Shown here: piece by piece, positions 12,125 through 24,900 of the stretch
Position numbering within the stretch: the stretch's first letter is position 1
Layout: each line of letters opens with the position of its first letter
NCBI GenBank assembly: GCA_905116865.2
Contig: CAJHNH020003135.1
Location: 409,501-473,500 of the forward strand
DNA from: Candidula unifasciata
Lineage: Eukaryota; Mollusca; Gastropoda; Stylommatophora; Geomitridae
Reading direction: 5' to 3'
DNA length: 64,000 bases
The notes under the pieces: generated by a model
What the model was told of the DNA's origin: nothing
The model's input: only the letters and a program-made list of their open reading frames with translations
Database searches by the model: none
Translations under genes and position numbers: made by a program

Positions 12125-12784
12125 TTGTTGCTGTTGCTGCTGCTTCTCCTTCTTCTTCTTTTTCTCCTTCTTCTTAATCTGCTTTTTTTTCCTTCTTCTT
12201 CTTTTTTCTTTTTCTTCTTCTTCTGCTTTTTTCTTCTTCTTCTTCTTCTTTTTCTCCTTCTCTCCTTCTTCTTATTCTCTCCTCCTCCTTCTTCTTCCTC
12301 TTCTTCTTCTTCTCCTCCTTCTGCTTCTTCTTCTCCTTCTCCTTCCTCTTCTCTTTCTTCTTCTTTCCTTTTTTTTCTTCTCCTTCTTCTTCTTCTCATT
12401 CTCCTCCTTCTTCTTCCTCCTCTTCTGCTTCTCCTGCTTCTTCTTTTTGTTCTCCTTCTCCTGCTTCTCCTTCTCCTTCCTCTTCTCCTTCTTCTTCTGC
12501 TGCTGCTCCTCCTCCTGCTTCTTCTTCTTTTCTTCTTCTTCACCCTCCTCTTTTTCTTCTTTCTCTCCTCCTCCCTTTTCTTCTTCTCCTTACTTTCTTC
12601 TTCTTCTCTTCCTTCTTCTTCTCCTTCTTTTTCATCCTTCTCCTCTTTCTTTATTTCCTTCTGCTTCTTCTTTTCCTTCTGCTTCTTCTTCTCCTCCTTT
12701 TTTATCTCTTTCTCCTTCTGCTTCTTCTTCTCCTGCTTTGCAACCTCCTTCTCTTTCTGCTTCTTCTTCTCTTTCTTCTTCTAG
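12125..12784. repeat. Imperfect (CTT/CTC/TTTC)n polypyrimidine tract, 660 bp
   Basis: Almost uninterrupted C/T on the + strand. It produces long artefactual open frames (Leu/Ser/Phe-rich forward, Arg/Lys/Glu-rich reverse) that are not genes. Confidence 0.95.
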
Positions 12785-12985
12785 AACCTTTGTGTTTGCG
12801 TGCACATCCGTTTTAAAGATCTGACTCATGCGTATGCAAACAGTTGATTCCTTGTTTTTTAGGCAAATGCATTCCAAAAAACAAAGGAAGCCCCAATTAG
12901 TCGGCTCTTAGGACATTCTTGTTTGGTTGGCAATGGGTCTACTCTTGTTTTCCCCCACAATGTAGCCTTGGAACCCACGCGGGGA
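12125..12985 (-). mobile_element. Family A copy with a hugely expanded (TTC)n tail
   Basis: Positions 12785-12985 are the head and middle of family A in reverse (CACATCCGTTTTAAAGATCT, then AGTCGGCTCTTAGGACATTC and GGAACCCACGCGGGG). The tail side, normally a few GAA repeats, is replaced by the 12125-12784 polypyrimidine tract. About 80 bp of the element next to the tail are missing. Confidence 0.75.
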
Positions 12986-13372
12986 CAAAACAATTAGGTC
13001 TAAATAATGCATAAGGGATAGACAAAGATAAACCAGGCAAATAGGTATCACGCAATAAGATGTGAAATCATACACCTATTTGTGTAGTAATGTGGATAAA
13101 GATGGGGGAACGGGCACATATTTTGAAATAGGAATACAAAAGACAAGAGGAGCTTTCACAGCACTAGATAATTTGTGGAGGTCAAAATAACTTATTACTA
13201 ATACTAAACTCAAAATGGACAATTCTAATGTCAAATATGTACTGTTGTATGGAGTGGAATCACAGAGAACAACTAAAACACTAATAATTACGCACAATAT
13301 TATCGAGTCGCCCCCATGTGAGATGGAATTTTTTGTTATTTGAAGCCCCACCCTGGCTTATGCCAAAACACT

Positions 13373-13916
13373 CATTCATTCATTCAGTAGCATGTCCCTC
13401 GCGGAACCTCGCTGCCATAACAACCCTCCGGAAAACCTTCCTATCCTGAGCAAGATGTCCTGCGTCTGATACACCCATCTGGAGATCATCTGCCACATCC
13501 TGCACACATCTTCTCCTTGGCCTTCCTCTTCCTCTCTTCCCAGGCAAATACCCCTCCATTATTGTTCTCTCTAGACTTCCATGACGTTTCAAGTGACCAA
13601 AATATTTCAATTTTCTTTGTTTTATTGTCTTTACTAGCCAACCCTCTTCAATATTCAGCTCTTGAAGTATGGATGCATTTGTTCTTTTCTTTACCCAAGA
13701 TATTCTTAGAACCTGTCTGTAACATTTATATTCAAATGCATTTATGCGCTGTTCCGCTTGTTTAGTAAGTGTCCAGGTCTCACAGGCGTATGTTGCAATG
13801 GGAAAGATGCATGCTCTTAAAAATCTGACCTTTGTAATTCTATCTGTACAATTCCATAATTTATTCAGTTGTTTTAGTCTTTGAAGAGCAATTGATAGTC
13901 GCCGTTTAATTTCTTT
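13373..13916 (-). pseudogene. 5'-truncated LINE with open RT C-terminus and perfect TSD
   Basis: The minus-strand frame stays open to a stop at 13380-13382 and encodes about 178 residues of an RTE-like reverse transcriptase C-terminus: EIKRRLSIALQRLKQLNKLW, then ATYACETWTLTKQAEQRIN, KLKYFGHLKRHG, GKRGRGRPRRRC. The tail is (TGAA)n. The insertion is flanked by a perfect 9-bp direct repeat CAAAACACT at 13364-13372 and 13917-13925, so the 5' truncation happened at insertion. The lack of stops suggests a fairly recent event. The palm catalytic domain is absent, so it is inactive alone. Confidence 0.88.
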
Positions 13917-14369
13917 CAAAACACTAATAAACGAAATATTCATTAATTAGCGAAAGCGCAGAATTCATTTTTCTGTTGTGCCATTATTAACCTCACGTAG
14001 CGCTTGCAGTCTATCTATCCATTCTGTTCTGTGCTGTGCGATCAGTTTAATATCATGGATGGATCCAGTTTAGCAGTCTGCAGCTTTGGCCTCTCTCATC
14101 AACGTTCATCTTAGGGTTTCTTTTGGACCACCTCGCCTCCTTAATACCTTTATTTACCATTTTAATGCCTGTTTGGAGATTCTCTGCTAGTTTCTTATCA
14201 AGTTGTGCCCCATGTAGTGCCATCTTGTCTGTCTTATAACTGTCAGTACTAGTGGTTGCTTGACATTTCTTCACTCTTTTTTAATTCCTCCCATTTACTT
14301 TCATCTTCTTCTCAGACATTTGTTTTCGAAGACATCTACCTTTTAAAACATGCACAGAATCGAGGGAAT

Positions 14370-14700
14370 CAACTGGTATGATAGAATCCCCAATGTAGAG
14401 CTTTGGGAGAGAACTAAACAAGTTCCAGTGGACCAAGAGGTGAAGAAAAGACGCATGGCGTTGGACTGGACACCTGGTTGGGAAGCCCTGTAAACAAAAT
14501 AACTAGAATGTCTGCACTGAAACCCACAGGGAATAGAAATAAAGGCGGGCCACAAAACACAAGGAACCGGAAGCTAGAGAGTGACGTTAAACAGATGGGG
14601 AGGATACGAGGTGTGCTGCATGCAATAGCAAAGGACAGAACACCTTGGTGTGAGTTGGTTGAGAACCTAAACTCAAGTTAGGGATAGAAGGCGGAAATGG
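14370..14700 (+). pseudogene. Degenerate LINE RT C-terminal relic
   Basis: Fragments of the usual C-terminal pattern can be read across several stops (ALDWTPGWEA, ECLH.NPQG with KAGHKTQGTGS, then QRTEHLGVSWLRT). No intact frame remains. Confidence 0.55.
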
Positions 14701-15238
14701 GAGAAAAAGAAGAATGATCTTCTTTGCTTCTTCCACTACGATAACATGAATTCATAGTGAAGCTTGGTAAAGCACATCGATGCCATCTTCGATGTCAGGA
14801 TGGGAAACATTACAACCAACTTCTCATGGGTGCAGACAGTAGAGGTAACTTGAAGGAGCTGCTGCATCGGAGGACTGCGCACGCATGAGGAAGCTTAATA
14901 TGCACTGATGTGGATTGTGATAACACTTCCGCCAGTTACTTCACAAAGTGGTATTGGGAGGAGATGTAAGAATCTACTGTCACATCTTTCCACACATTGG
15001 TCCTCATTTTCATTTCTGTATGGTGTTCTTGATGCCATCATTCCACGTTCTGCATGGTCTCTCCCTTGACGTGTTTCCTCAGCGTGGCTATATGTGGTAG
15101 TTGTTACCAGTGCATTATCGCCAGGCGACCATACCGTCTCACCCGTTGCTCTTTAAACAAATGGTCTGACTGGTTTCAGTCCTAGTCTTCTTCTAATTTA
15201 TTCATGTGAAATGTGATCTCTTTGTGCTACTCGGTCCA
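14701..15238. other. Non-coding stretch, possible old LINE sequence
   Basis: No gene is seen. The string TTCCACGTTCTGCATGGTCT near 15040 may be another eroded reverse LINE end, but this cannot be settled by eye. Confidence 0.35.
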
Positions 15239-15340
15239 GCGGGCGTGACGTTGACCACGTCATCCACAGAGTGCTCATTGTTGTATCAAATGTAGGTCTA
15301 GCCCTATATGTACAGTAGGCCTGGAAAAGGGTAAATTGTT
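15239..15340 (+). mobile_element. tRNA-derived SINE, 3' fragment
   Basis: Matches the 3' third of the SINE at 17972-18249: CGTGACGTTGACCACGTCAT, TAGGTCTAGCCCTATATG and GGCCTGGAAAAGGGT. Confidence 0.7.
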
Positions 15341-15886
15341 ACTCGAGCAGCTTTTCTAAGACATAGTTTCTGTTTGAACAAAGAAGACACAAATAATAGA
15401 TTGCACAATTAATTGTTTCCAGGCAATAAGTTGTGCAAGCTTTTGTTTGTTTTTTCTGTGTTCAGATTTGCAACGGGAACATTGCTATAACTGTTGTTTA
15501 TTAATAAAGTCACAGAAAATGTATAGATGGGCACTCACAGAATGAAGTAGAAATACTAGAAAGATAAAAGAACATTCTAGACAACAACAAAAAATCGAAA
15601 ACTATATAGTGATAGGCACTCATAGGAAGAAGTGGAAAGATGGAAGAACAAACTAGCCAACCCCACCCCCCCTCTCCCAGCACTCATATAATTGTTGTTG
15701 TGATTTTGCTTCTCAACGATGCCGTACTAATAGCGTCTTGTCGCGATTTGCCAAGTGGCGATATCTGCACGTCGCCGACCGAGTACATGCTTGGGCAAGC
15801 GATTCAGTGACAGCGGAGACTTGATTGCCTTCAGCACTGTTTTGTTTATGTTTGAAACTTTTATTTGGACATTTTGTAGGCGAGCA
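15341..15886 (+). promoter_or_regulatory. TATDN1: TATDN1 upstream region and 5' UTR
   Basis: The last 180 bases before the ATG are richer in CpG than the surroundings (GTCGCGATTTGCC, GCACGTCGCCGACCGAG) and probably contain the promoter. No TATA box or decisive initiator is seen. ATG context is GAGCAATGG, with G at +4. Confidence 0.4.
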
Positions 15887-15929
15887 ATGGCTAGTGCTCC
15901 ATCTCTGTCTAGTACTTTGAAATTTATAG
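15887..15929 (+). CDS. TATDN1: TATDN1 exon 1
   Basis: ATG then [13 protein letters not shown] and the first base of Asp; donor GTGATT. The first dozen residues extend the human N-terminus, and KFI(D) aligns with it. Ends in phase 1. Confidence 0.85.
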
Positions 15930-18900
15930 GTGATTATTTGATCTACTTGTAATCATTTAATAGCTAGCTAAGTTATCTGAACTCATATTCTAAACTATTA
16001 CTATAGCTACATTACTATAAATAAATTACCTATAAGCTTAAAACTACGGCCACTTAGTACGCTGGAGTTCAGTCCCCTGGCCGCATTGCACTTACGGAGT
16101 GGAAAAGAGGGAACGAAAGAAATGACGTAATTACTGTGTGTTGGCGATAGATGCACTGCTGTCAAAATAGGGTTAGGGTTAGGAGTGGCCGTAGTTTTAA
16201 GGATACCCTAACCCAAACCCTAACCCTATTATGACAGCAGTGAATCTATCGCCAACACACAGTAATTACGTCATGGGTTCACACTGTCTATCCCCAACAC
16301 ACAGTAATTACGACATTTGTTTCGTTCCCTCTTTTCCACTCCGTAATTGCAATGCAGCCAGGGGACTAAACTCCGGCGTACTCCATAATAAGTGGCCGTA
16401 GTTTTAAGGAGAACCTACCTATAAATACTACACGTCAAGTCCTACTTCTTAGCACACAGTGGAGTTTCTTCTTCTTCTTCTTCTTCTTCTTCTTCTTCTT
16501 CTCTTACTTCCTTCTCCTCTGCTTTTTATCCCCCACTGGAGCATAGTCCCTCATCCAACTCACACCAAGGCTTCCTCTCTTTTGCTATTACATGCAACTG
16601 CAACTCTTATTGTTTCACCTCACTTTGAATTCCCTTATCTGTTTTTTGTGTGTGTGTTGTTGGTGCTTTTTTTGTTTAGTTATAAACAGTAATTTTATTA
16701 TTAATCTTATTATTTTGAGTTAAATTGATGTAATACTAGCTGATAGTCAGTCCCATTGCTTGGAAACGGAAATACTTTGGCCATATTGAGTACCATAATG
16801 GTTTGCAGAGAACAGTCATAAAGAGTATGGTGCTGGGAATAAGGTGTAGGGTTTGACTAGTACCAGGCGGACAGAGGATATCAAGGATACCTGGACATAA
16901 AAGTTTGCAAATCGGGAAGGTTCAGTCCAACATGCTGTGATGAGAACAACATTCTGCACAAGCCAGCTACATGATGATTATGATCATGGTTCAATCCCCA
17001 GTAAAAGCTGGGATTTTTTCACCTGGTCTTGGACTTCTAGTAATCCCCCCTGGTCTCTGGGAAGTAAGATCGGATGCCTGTGTGCATTGTTGCACACTTT
17101 AAAAATCCCTTGGCAGTTGGAAATCAAAAAGCGTAGTCTAACGGCGCTGCCCGGGCAAAATTTGAAGTTAAAAATCTACCCAAAGTATTTCAGGAACCTT
17201 GCCTGTGCTACAGAACCTGTGCACTGTGCTGTGCTTCTTCAGACTCAGACTCGAGTTAAAAGAAGAATGGAGCACTTATGGGTTACTACCCGTGTGCCAT
17301 GATTTTGATCCTTTGTTCAAACCAAAATGAATTATCTTGTATTTGTTATGCATCCTCTTGTATATTTCCCCATCTGTTGTACCTGACTTCACAAAACAGA
17401 CATCGGTGCCAATTTAACAGGTAAACATCTTCCTACTTAATTATGTATTCTAGTTTAAATATTTTGATGATTTTAGGCAATTTGTTGAATGTGAACTCAA
17501 ACTATTTCTTCTGTTACCATCAGGTTCACATTTGGTTGGTTGTTTTACTTTAATTTTGCTTGAAACATAGAAGTAGTATGATTGTAGTCATCTTGTTAGT
17601 GTTCAGCGGCTGTAAGTTCAGAGTGTTCATCCACTTCTGGACTTGAGTCTTGTTCCAGAACTTCTGGTTTTACATGCACATCCATTTTACAGTTATGGCC
17701 TATTTGAATGCAGACTGTTGGTTCTTTGCCTCTCATGCAGATGCATTCTGACTTCATGGGAAACACCCCTAATTTGTTGACATTTTTTGTATGCTTGGGA
17801 GCACTTGGTCCATTCTTTTCTTCCTCGCTGTTGGACCCCGGAACCCGTACAGGGGACTTGAGCAGTGAAGACAGAAAATTACATCCAACTCCTCTGCACA
17901 ATGCTTTACGGCATAAGTAGGAGGAAAATAAAAAGAAGTAATAGCATTTTACTGTTGCCACTTATATAGGTGGGAGTCGCCGTGGCCGAGCGGCTAGACG
18001 CGTGCCGCGGATCAGAAGGTCGTGGGTTCGCTCCCTGACGGAGCCGGACTTTTCTTCAAAAAATGACCTTGGCTCCCAGGTCGACCCAGCCTTGAGTGGG
18101 TACCGGGTGCAGTCCCGGGAAGTAGAGGCGACCGGCGTGATGCTGACCACATCACCCATCTTGTGCCGTTGGTCTATAAAAATATAGGTCTAGCCCTATA
18201 TGCCCTATACGCCTAAAGGCGTGGAAAGGGTCCTTTACTTTTTTTACTTACTTATATAGGTACTCCTCCTACTACTGATGCTCTTATTACTGCACCTACT
18301 TCTATTACTGCTGCTACTATACTATTCTTAACTTTTAGACGCCATTAAGCTATTGTATGCTGCAATACAGTTTTAGTTCTGTTTTATCTACCGACTGCTC
18401 TGATGGTGTTAATTCTAGTTTGTCTTGTGATCTCTGACAGTATGAATCAGTTTATGCACTGACACCCTTTCATGCTATGATAAGAAGCTATCAAAACATT
18501 TTCTCTCATTGTCTTCCTTCGTCTCTCTTTTTTTAGTTAAATGGAATCCTGTGTGGATATTGCTAGAGCAGTGAATAAATAACATTTACAAGGATTGATT
18601 ATCATCCATATTCTTTCCGGCAGGAAGTTTTGGTTGTTCATCAACTTCAGGGCTCTAGCCTTGATCCAGAACTTGAGTTTTGCATTCACATCCGTTGTAC
18701 AGATCTCTCTTTTTTTTTTATTTTTTGAAGAAGAAGCACACTGTTGATTCCTTACCTCACAGGCGGATCCGCTCGGAATTCAAAGGAAACATCCCCTAAT
18801 TAGTCTACTTTTTTTGACATGTTTGTTAGGGGCATCTTTTCTTCCATTTAATTTTCTCCCCCCCCCCCCCCCCCCCCCCCATATGGTTTTGAAACCAACA

Positions 18901-21900
18901 CAGGGACATCACTCATGTAAGTAAAGGATCTACAACAAAGACTGGAAAAGCCACATCATACCCTACAGTTGTCTTGTTGTTAGCCTCGTCTTTCATCCAC
19001 CCGATCCCACAGTTATCTTGTTGTTAGCCTCGTCTTTCATCCACCCAATCCCACAGTTATCTTGTTGTTAGCCTCGTCTTTCATCCACCTGATCCTACAG
19101 TTATCTTGTTGTTAGCCTCGTCTTTCATCCACCCGATCCTACAGTTATCTTGTTGTTAGCCTCGTCTTTCATCCACCTGATCCCACAGTTGTCTTGTTGT
19201 TAGCCTCGTCTTTCATCCACCTGATCCCAAAGTTATCTTGTTGTTAGCCCCGTCTTTCATCCACCCATCCCACAGTCAGTGATGCCACGGAAGTCCACAT
19301 GTCTCTTTAGGGACATGCTGTCATAAGTGTTTCTTCTTCTTCGCGTTCACCAGCTGTAAACTCTGGCAGAAAGTTCTGGTTGTTCATCCACTTCTGGACT
19401 GCAGTCCTGTTCCAGAACCTCAGTGTTGCGTGTGCATCCGTTTGACAGATCAGACTAATTTGTATACAGGCTGTTGGTTCGTTGCCTCTTAGGCAGATGC
19501 ACTCTGACTATGAAGGAAGCTCCCAATTAGTCGACTCTTACGACATGCTTCTGGTTAGGCAGTGGGTCTGTTCTTGTTTTCCTTATAACAGGGCCCCGGA
19601 ACCCATACGGTATCATTAGTATTTGAATATTATGTGTTTATTATACACTAAAGGCATTTCATCTACAGACACAATTTCCTGTCCTCATAGTTCTAGGCTT
19701 TTCCAAGCCCGATTGCGCTTATAACTCATGCGCATACTCATAATCAGCCAAGTATATTGTCATGTGTGAACTCATAATCTGCCAAGTATATTGTCATGTG
19801 TGAACTCATAATCTGCCAAGTACATTGTCATGTGTGAACTCATAATCTGCCAAGTATATTGTCATGTGTGAACTCATAATCTGCCAAGTATATTGTCATG
19901 TGTGAACTCATAATCTGCCAAGTATATTGTCATGTGTGAACTCATAACCTGCCAAGTATATTGTCATGTGTGAACTCATAATCTGCCAAGTATATTGTCA
20001 TGTGTGAACTCATAATCTGCCAAGTATATTGTCATGTGTGAACTCATAATCTGCCAAGTATATTGTCATGTGTGAACTCATAATCTGCCAAGTATATTGT
20101 CATGTGTGAACTCATAATCTGCCAAGTATATTGTCATGTGTGAACTCATAATCTGCCAAGTATATTGTCATGTGCGGACTAATAATCAACCAACAATATT
20201 GTCATGTGCGGACTCATAATCAACCAACAACATTGTCATGTGCGGACTCATAATCAACCAACAACATTGTCATGTGCGGACTCATAATCTGCCAAGTATA
20301 TTGTCATGTGTGAACTCATAATCTGCCAAGTATATTGTCATGTGTGAACTCATAATCTGCCAAGTATATTGTCATGTGCGGACTAATAATCAACCAACAA
20401 TATTGTCATGTGCGGACTCATAATCAACCAACAACATTGTCATGTGCGGACTCATAGTCTGCCAAATATATTGTCATGTGCGGACTCATAATCAACCAAC
20501 AACATTGTCATGTGCGGACTCATAATCAACCAACAACATTGTCATGTGCGGACTCATAATCAACCAACAACATTGTCATGTGCGGACTCATAATCAACCA
20601 AGTATATTTTCATGATGGATGAAATAAAAAGTGATCCTCGTCACTTGCGATAGACTAACAACAATTATGCACTTTCAGCTTTTAATTTTATATTGTCTAG
20701 TGTGTCTTCTGCTTTCTACTTCTTGCTTTACTTTTATGCATTCCTTTTTTTCTTCAAATAAAAAAGTACAAGCACAAAAATGTATAAAAAGGGTTCATGC
20801 ACTCACAACAAGGTGTCTGTTAGCTCAATAATCTTCTTGTTCTTCTTCGCATTCACCGGCTGTAAACTCCGGCAGAAAGTTCTGGTTGGCTGTCCACCTC
20901 TGGGCCTTTAGTCTTGTTCCAGAACTTGAGTGTTGTGTGTACATCAGTTTTACAGATCTGACTTATTTGTGTGCAGACTGTTGGTTCCTACTTCTCAGGC
21001 AGATGCAGTCCGACTTTGAAAGATCTGCAGCAGTGAGAAAAGGTGCAAGTGCTGAGTACTGCCGTGTTTGTCAGTTGTGTACTGCCTGAAGAAAAACCCC
21101 TCTTGAATTTGTCAATACCTGTGAGTTTATTGTTCAGCCCTGATTTTGCATGACCAAGCCACCTCAGTGTCTTAGTTATCATAACATAATTGTTTTGGTT
21201 TTATTGTTGTTACAAATTAGATCCAGTTTTTCGAGGATGTTACCATGGAAAACAAGCTCATGAAGGTATTCTGGTTTTCATTTGTTTTGTGTTTCATTCG
21301 TGAAACATTAGATCAGGTTGCACCTGCCTCCACCTGTACGGAAATTCTTTATTGGTCTCCGAGGAAGGGGATGGAGTACATCTGGAAGTGTCCTGAGTAC
21401 AGTGATGTTAATTCTTGACTCAGCTCAACTCAGCTCAGTTCTGGATTAATTCATTCATAGAATTTTGCCCATGTCTGTCCCCGGCACTGTATTGGGGGGA
21501 TAACTGACCCATAATCTTGAGGGGGGGGGGGGGGGGGGGGGGGAAACAGACCCACAATCTTAAGGGGGTGGGGGGGGGGGGTAACAGACCCAAAATCTTA
21601 ACAAGCGTGTTGTAAAAGGGGACTAATTGAGAACTTGCTGATGTCTGAGTCTAAGTCGAGGTTTCAACATCACCGCAATCAGGTTTCCCCACACTTGCTC
21701 CGTTCCTGTGCCAGTGCAAATTAAATAAAATGTCCCCCATTGTTGCAATCGAAAAAATGGTGAACAAACAACTAGTCCTAGAACAATCCAGAAATATGCA
21801 CAAGCAGTAAAATGCAATTTTCAGTTGCTGGAGGCGCCAAAGCCAACAGTCGCCACCGGAAATATAGTTTGTCGTTGATGGAAGTAGCCGGGCACGATAA

Positions 21901-24900
21901 TTTGGTTACTGTACACCTGTAGAATTATTACATAAGGTATTTCACCAGCTCACACGTAAACTGGCTAACGGCCATATTGAATACCACGACACCACCGCTG
22001 CACAAATAAAGGGTATTCCACATGAAAAACACAGCTCACAAGGGCTGCAACCCAGAACTAAACTCAGCAGCTCAGGCAGCGAAACCGTAGACTACTGTCC
22101 TTGTGTGGAAACTGCATTAGCAAAGTGCTGTCGGAAGCAAAAATACCTTCGAAGCTAAACATTCTGCCAAGCCTTTCCTCCATTTTGGCCGGAAGTGAAG
22201 TTTCATGAATTAAATCTGATGGCCAAAAGGTACATATATTACGCAGTCTATCTGTGAACCACACAATGTGTCAACTGCCTTTTTAACCATTTTGCCATAA
22301 GAACCCGTAAAACCAACACTTCCGCCTAGGCCCAAAATCTTCATAAAAGTCACTTTTCCGACTTGCCAGTAATGACCTGCTTACGAGACACAATTGGTTC
22401 TATTGGCTGATTTTGTGCCTGCGCAAACAGTTAGGAAGACATGATATGACAGCTTTAACTAAAAGTAGCATTTCTGGATGTTCCTTTGAGCCAAATCGCT
22501 TTTCTAAAGCCAAGCTGACATCAAATGGTAGGGGCCACTGGGTCACCCAATAAATATGTTTTTCCCAGGCCCAGGGAATGTATTTCATTTAATGTTTGAC
22601 CCTGTTCATGTTTATTGTTTACTCTCCTCATATGTTTCGGTGCTAGGGGAAAAGGAAGAAGGGTTTGGGGAAAGGGGGGGGGGGGGTGCTTGGATTTTAA
22701 AATGTAAGTAATACATATTTAGGAATTTTCTACTGATTTGTGTTAAAGTGTTTATTTATTAGAGGTTTTGTTTATGGAACTCCAGTGAGGTCATGGCCCA
22801 TTTAGCTTCTAAGCATTACCGAGGTGAAAGGGTTAAAGTTGAAAATAGAGAAAGAGAAGATTCCTTAAAATACTTGTTTCTTTTGGTTGATTTCCATCTA
22901 CAAGGTTTTTATTGTGAAAGGTCTTCTTTTTTCTTTGCATTCGCTGACCGGTTACTCTGGTGGAAAGTTCTGGTTGTTCAACCACTTCTAGACTTTAGTT
23001 ATTCCAGAACTTGAGTTTCGCATGCACATCCGTTTCACAGATCTGGCTTATTTGTATGTAGACTGTTGGTTCCTTGTTTCTCAGGAAGATGCACTCCGAC
23101 TTCACTGAAAACTGTAAACAGTTTCCCATATTCATTGTACAGACCTGGTTTATTTGCATGCAGACTGTTGGTTCCTTGCCTCTCAGGCATATACACTCAG
23201 ACTTTGTAGGAAACTGTGAACACTCAGTTTCCATCTCTCTCAAAAAACTTTGTAGCTGTTTGCGTTCACCAACTGTAGACCCGGGTGAAAAGTCCTGGTT
23301 GTGTATCCATTTCTGGACTTTGGCTTGGTTCCAGGACCTGAGTTTTGCGTGCATATCTGTTTTACAGATTTTGCTTATCTATATGCAGACCTTTGGTTCC
23401 ATGCCTCTCAGGCAGATGCACTGCGACTTTGAAGGAAGCCCCATATTAGTCGACTTGTACGAAATTCTTGTTGGGAAGGCAGTGGGTCTATTCTTGTTTT
23501 CCCTGCAATGGGATCCCGGAACCCACACGAGAAAAAGAAAACCTTTAAGATCTTTCAACTTTTATATGGCAGCATGCGGACGTGACATTGTGTTTCTTCT
23601 CTGTCATTTCCAATACAGATGATTTTCAGCATGTCCTCAACAGAGCGAAAGAAAATGGTGTTCAAAAGGTAAGACAGTTTATGCTCAGTGCTTTGTTGTT
23701 GTTGCATAATTCTGGTCACTTCATGTGCTACAAATGTGTCCCATTTCTGATTAAATCATGTTTGGTTCATATACTACAATTCTGTCATATTTCTGATCCA
23801 TATGTGTGTATAGTATAATCAAACATAATAATGAATATTCTTTTGTGGGGCGGTTGTAAAAAGTTTTCCAGCCTGAGAGGCCAGTTTGGCTCGCTGCTTT
23901 TGTTTGCCAGCTGCTGATGGATATCAGCTTTTAAAACCTGTAAAGGCTTATTCAGTTTTTTTTATCCTTACTCCAGGAGACTTGATGTCGAGTACATTAT
24001 CCAGGGTCAGAGAGAAATATACGGTCATTTCCTTTCTTTGTGTGTGTGTGTGTGTATTTGTAGAAATTTACACAGTGAATCAAACCCAGTCTGTTGAAGT
24101 TAGAAATGGATATCATAACCACTAATCTCAGGAGAAGATATCAAACCAAACAAAAAATAGAACCAATCAGCTTCATATTATCACAAACACAAACAGAACA
24201 ATAAAGGAACTAGAGGGCATTCATTTAACTTTTTTTAGTCAGTCTAAATTAGAAAGTGATCACAAGAAGAAAGAAGAAGAAGAAGATGAGCCTTTGACAG
24301 CACATTACATGAAGATACGGTAACACAATAAAAAATCAATTAACTGACCCCCCCCTTCCCCGTGTGGGTTCCGGGGTCCTATTGTGAGGAAAACAAGAAT
24401 AGACCCACTGCCTCCCCAAAAGCATGTCGTAAGAGTCGACTAACTGGGGAGCTTCCTTTGAAGTCGGAGTGCATCTGCGTGAGAGGCAATGAACCAGCAG
24501 TCTACATTCAATTGAATCAGATCTGTAAAACTGATGCACACGCAACACTCAGGTTCTGGAGCAAGACTGCAGTCCAGAAGTGGACGAACAACCAGAACTT
24601 TACGCCAGAGTGTACAGCTGGTGAACGTGAAGAAGAATTAACTGACGTATCTCCGAGAAAAATCACATGTCTGCCTGAATCTTGCATAACTACTAAACCA
24701 GTCCACTCCTAACATTGTTATTCAGCAAATCCAGGAGGGTCCAAAGCCACAACCTTATCGGAAATAGACAACGTGTTAATGAGACCAGAAACATGGCACA
24801 TAGGGATCTTGCAGGGTCACATCCTAAGCCCTATTCTTCTCCTGACCCAAGAAAACAAAAGAAAGAAAAGATAATATTAGTAATTATGCCATTTTCTCAG

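Larger units (their letters stand above)
15930..17399 (+). other. TATDN1 intron 1
   Basis: Contains the foldback MITE at 16036-16415, a (CTT)n run at about 16468-16502 and a LINE relic at 16745-16975. Confidence 0.8.

Noticed and set aside
12034..12824. Long open frames rich in Arg/Lys/Glu or Leu/Ser/Phe
   Set aside because: They are translations of the polypyrimidine tract on either strand, not proteins.
19737..20610. CRISPR-like regular repeats
   Set aside because: Units are directly tandem without unique spacers, and the context is an animal intron.
21522..21580. G-quadruplex or functional G runs (also C runs near 7386, 18858, 31697, 63880)
   Set aside because: They sit in degraded retroposon heads or simple sequence and may include assembly length errors.
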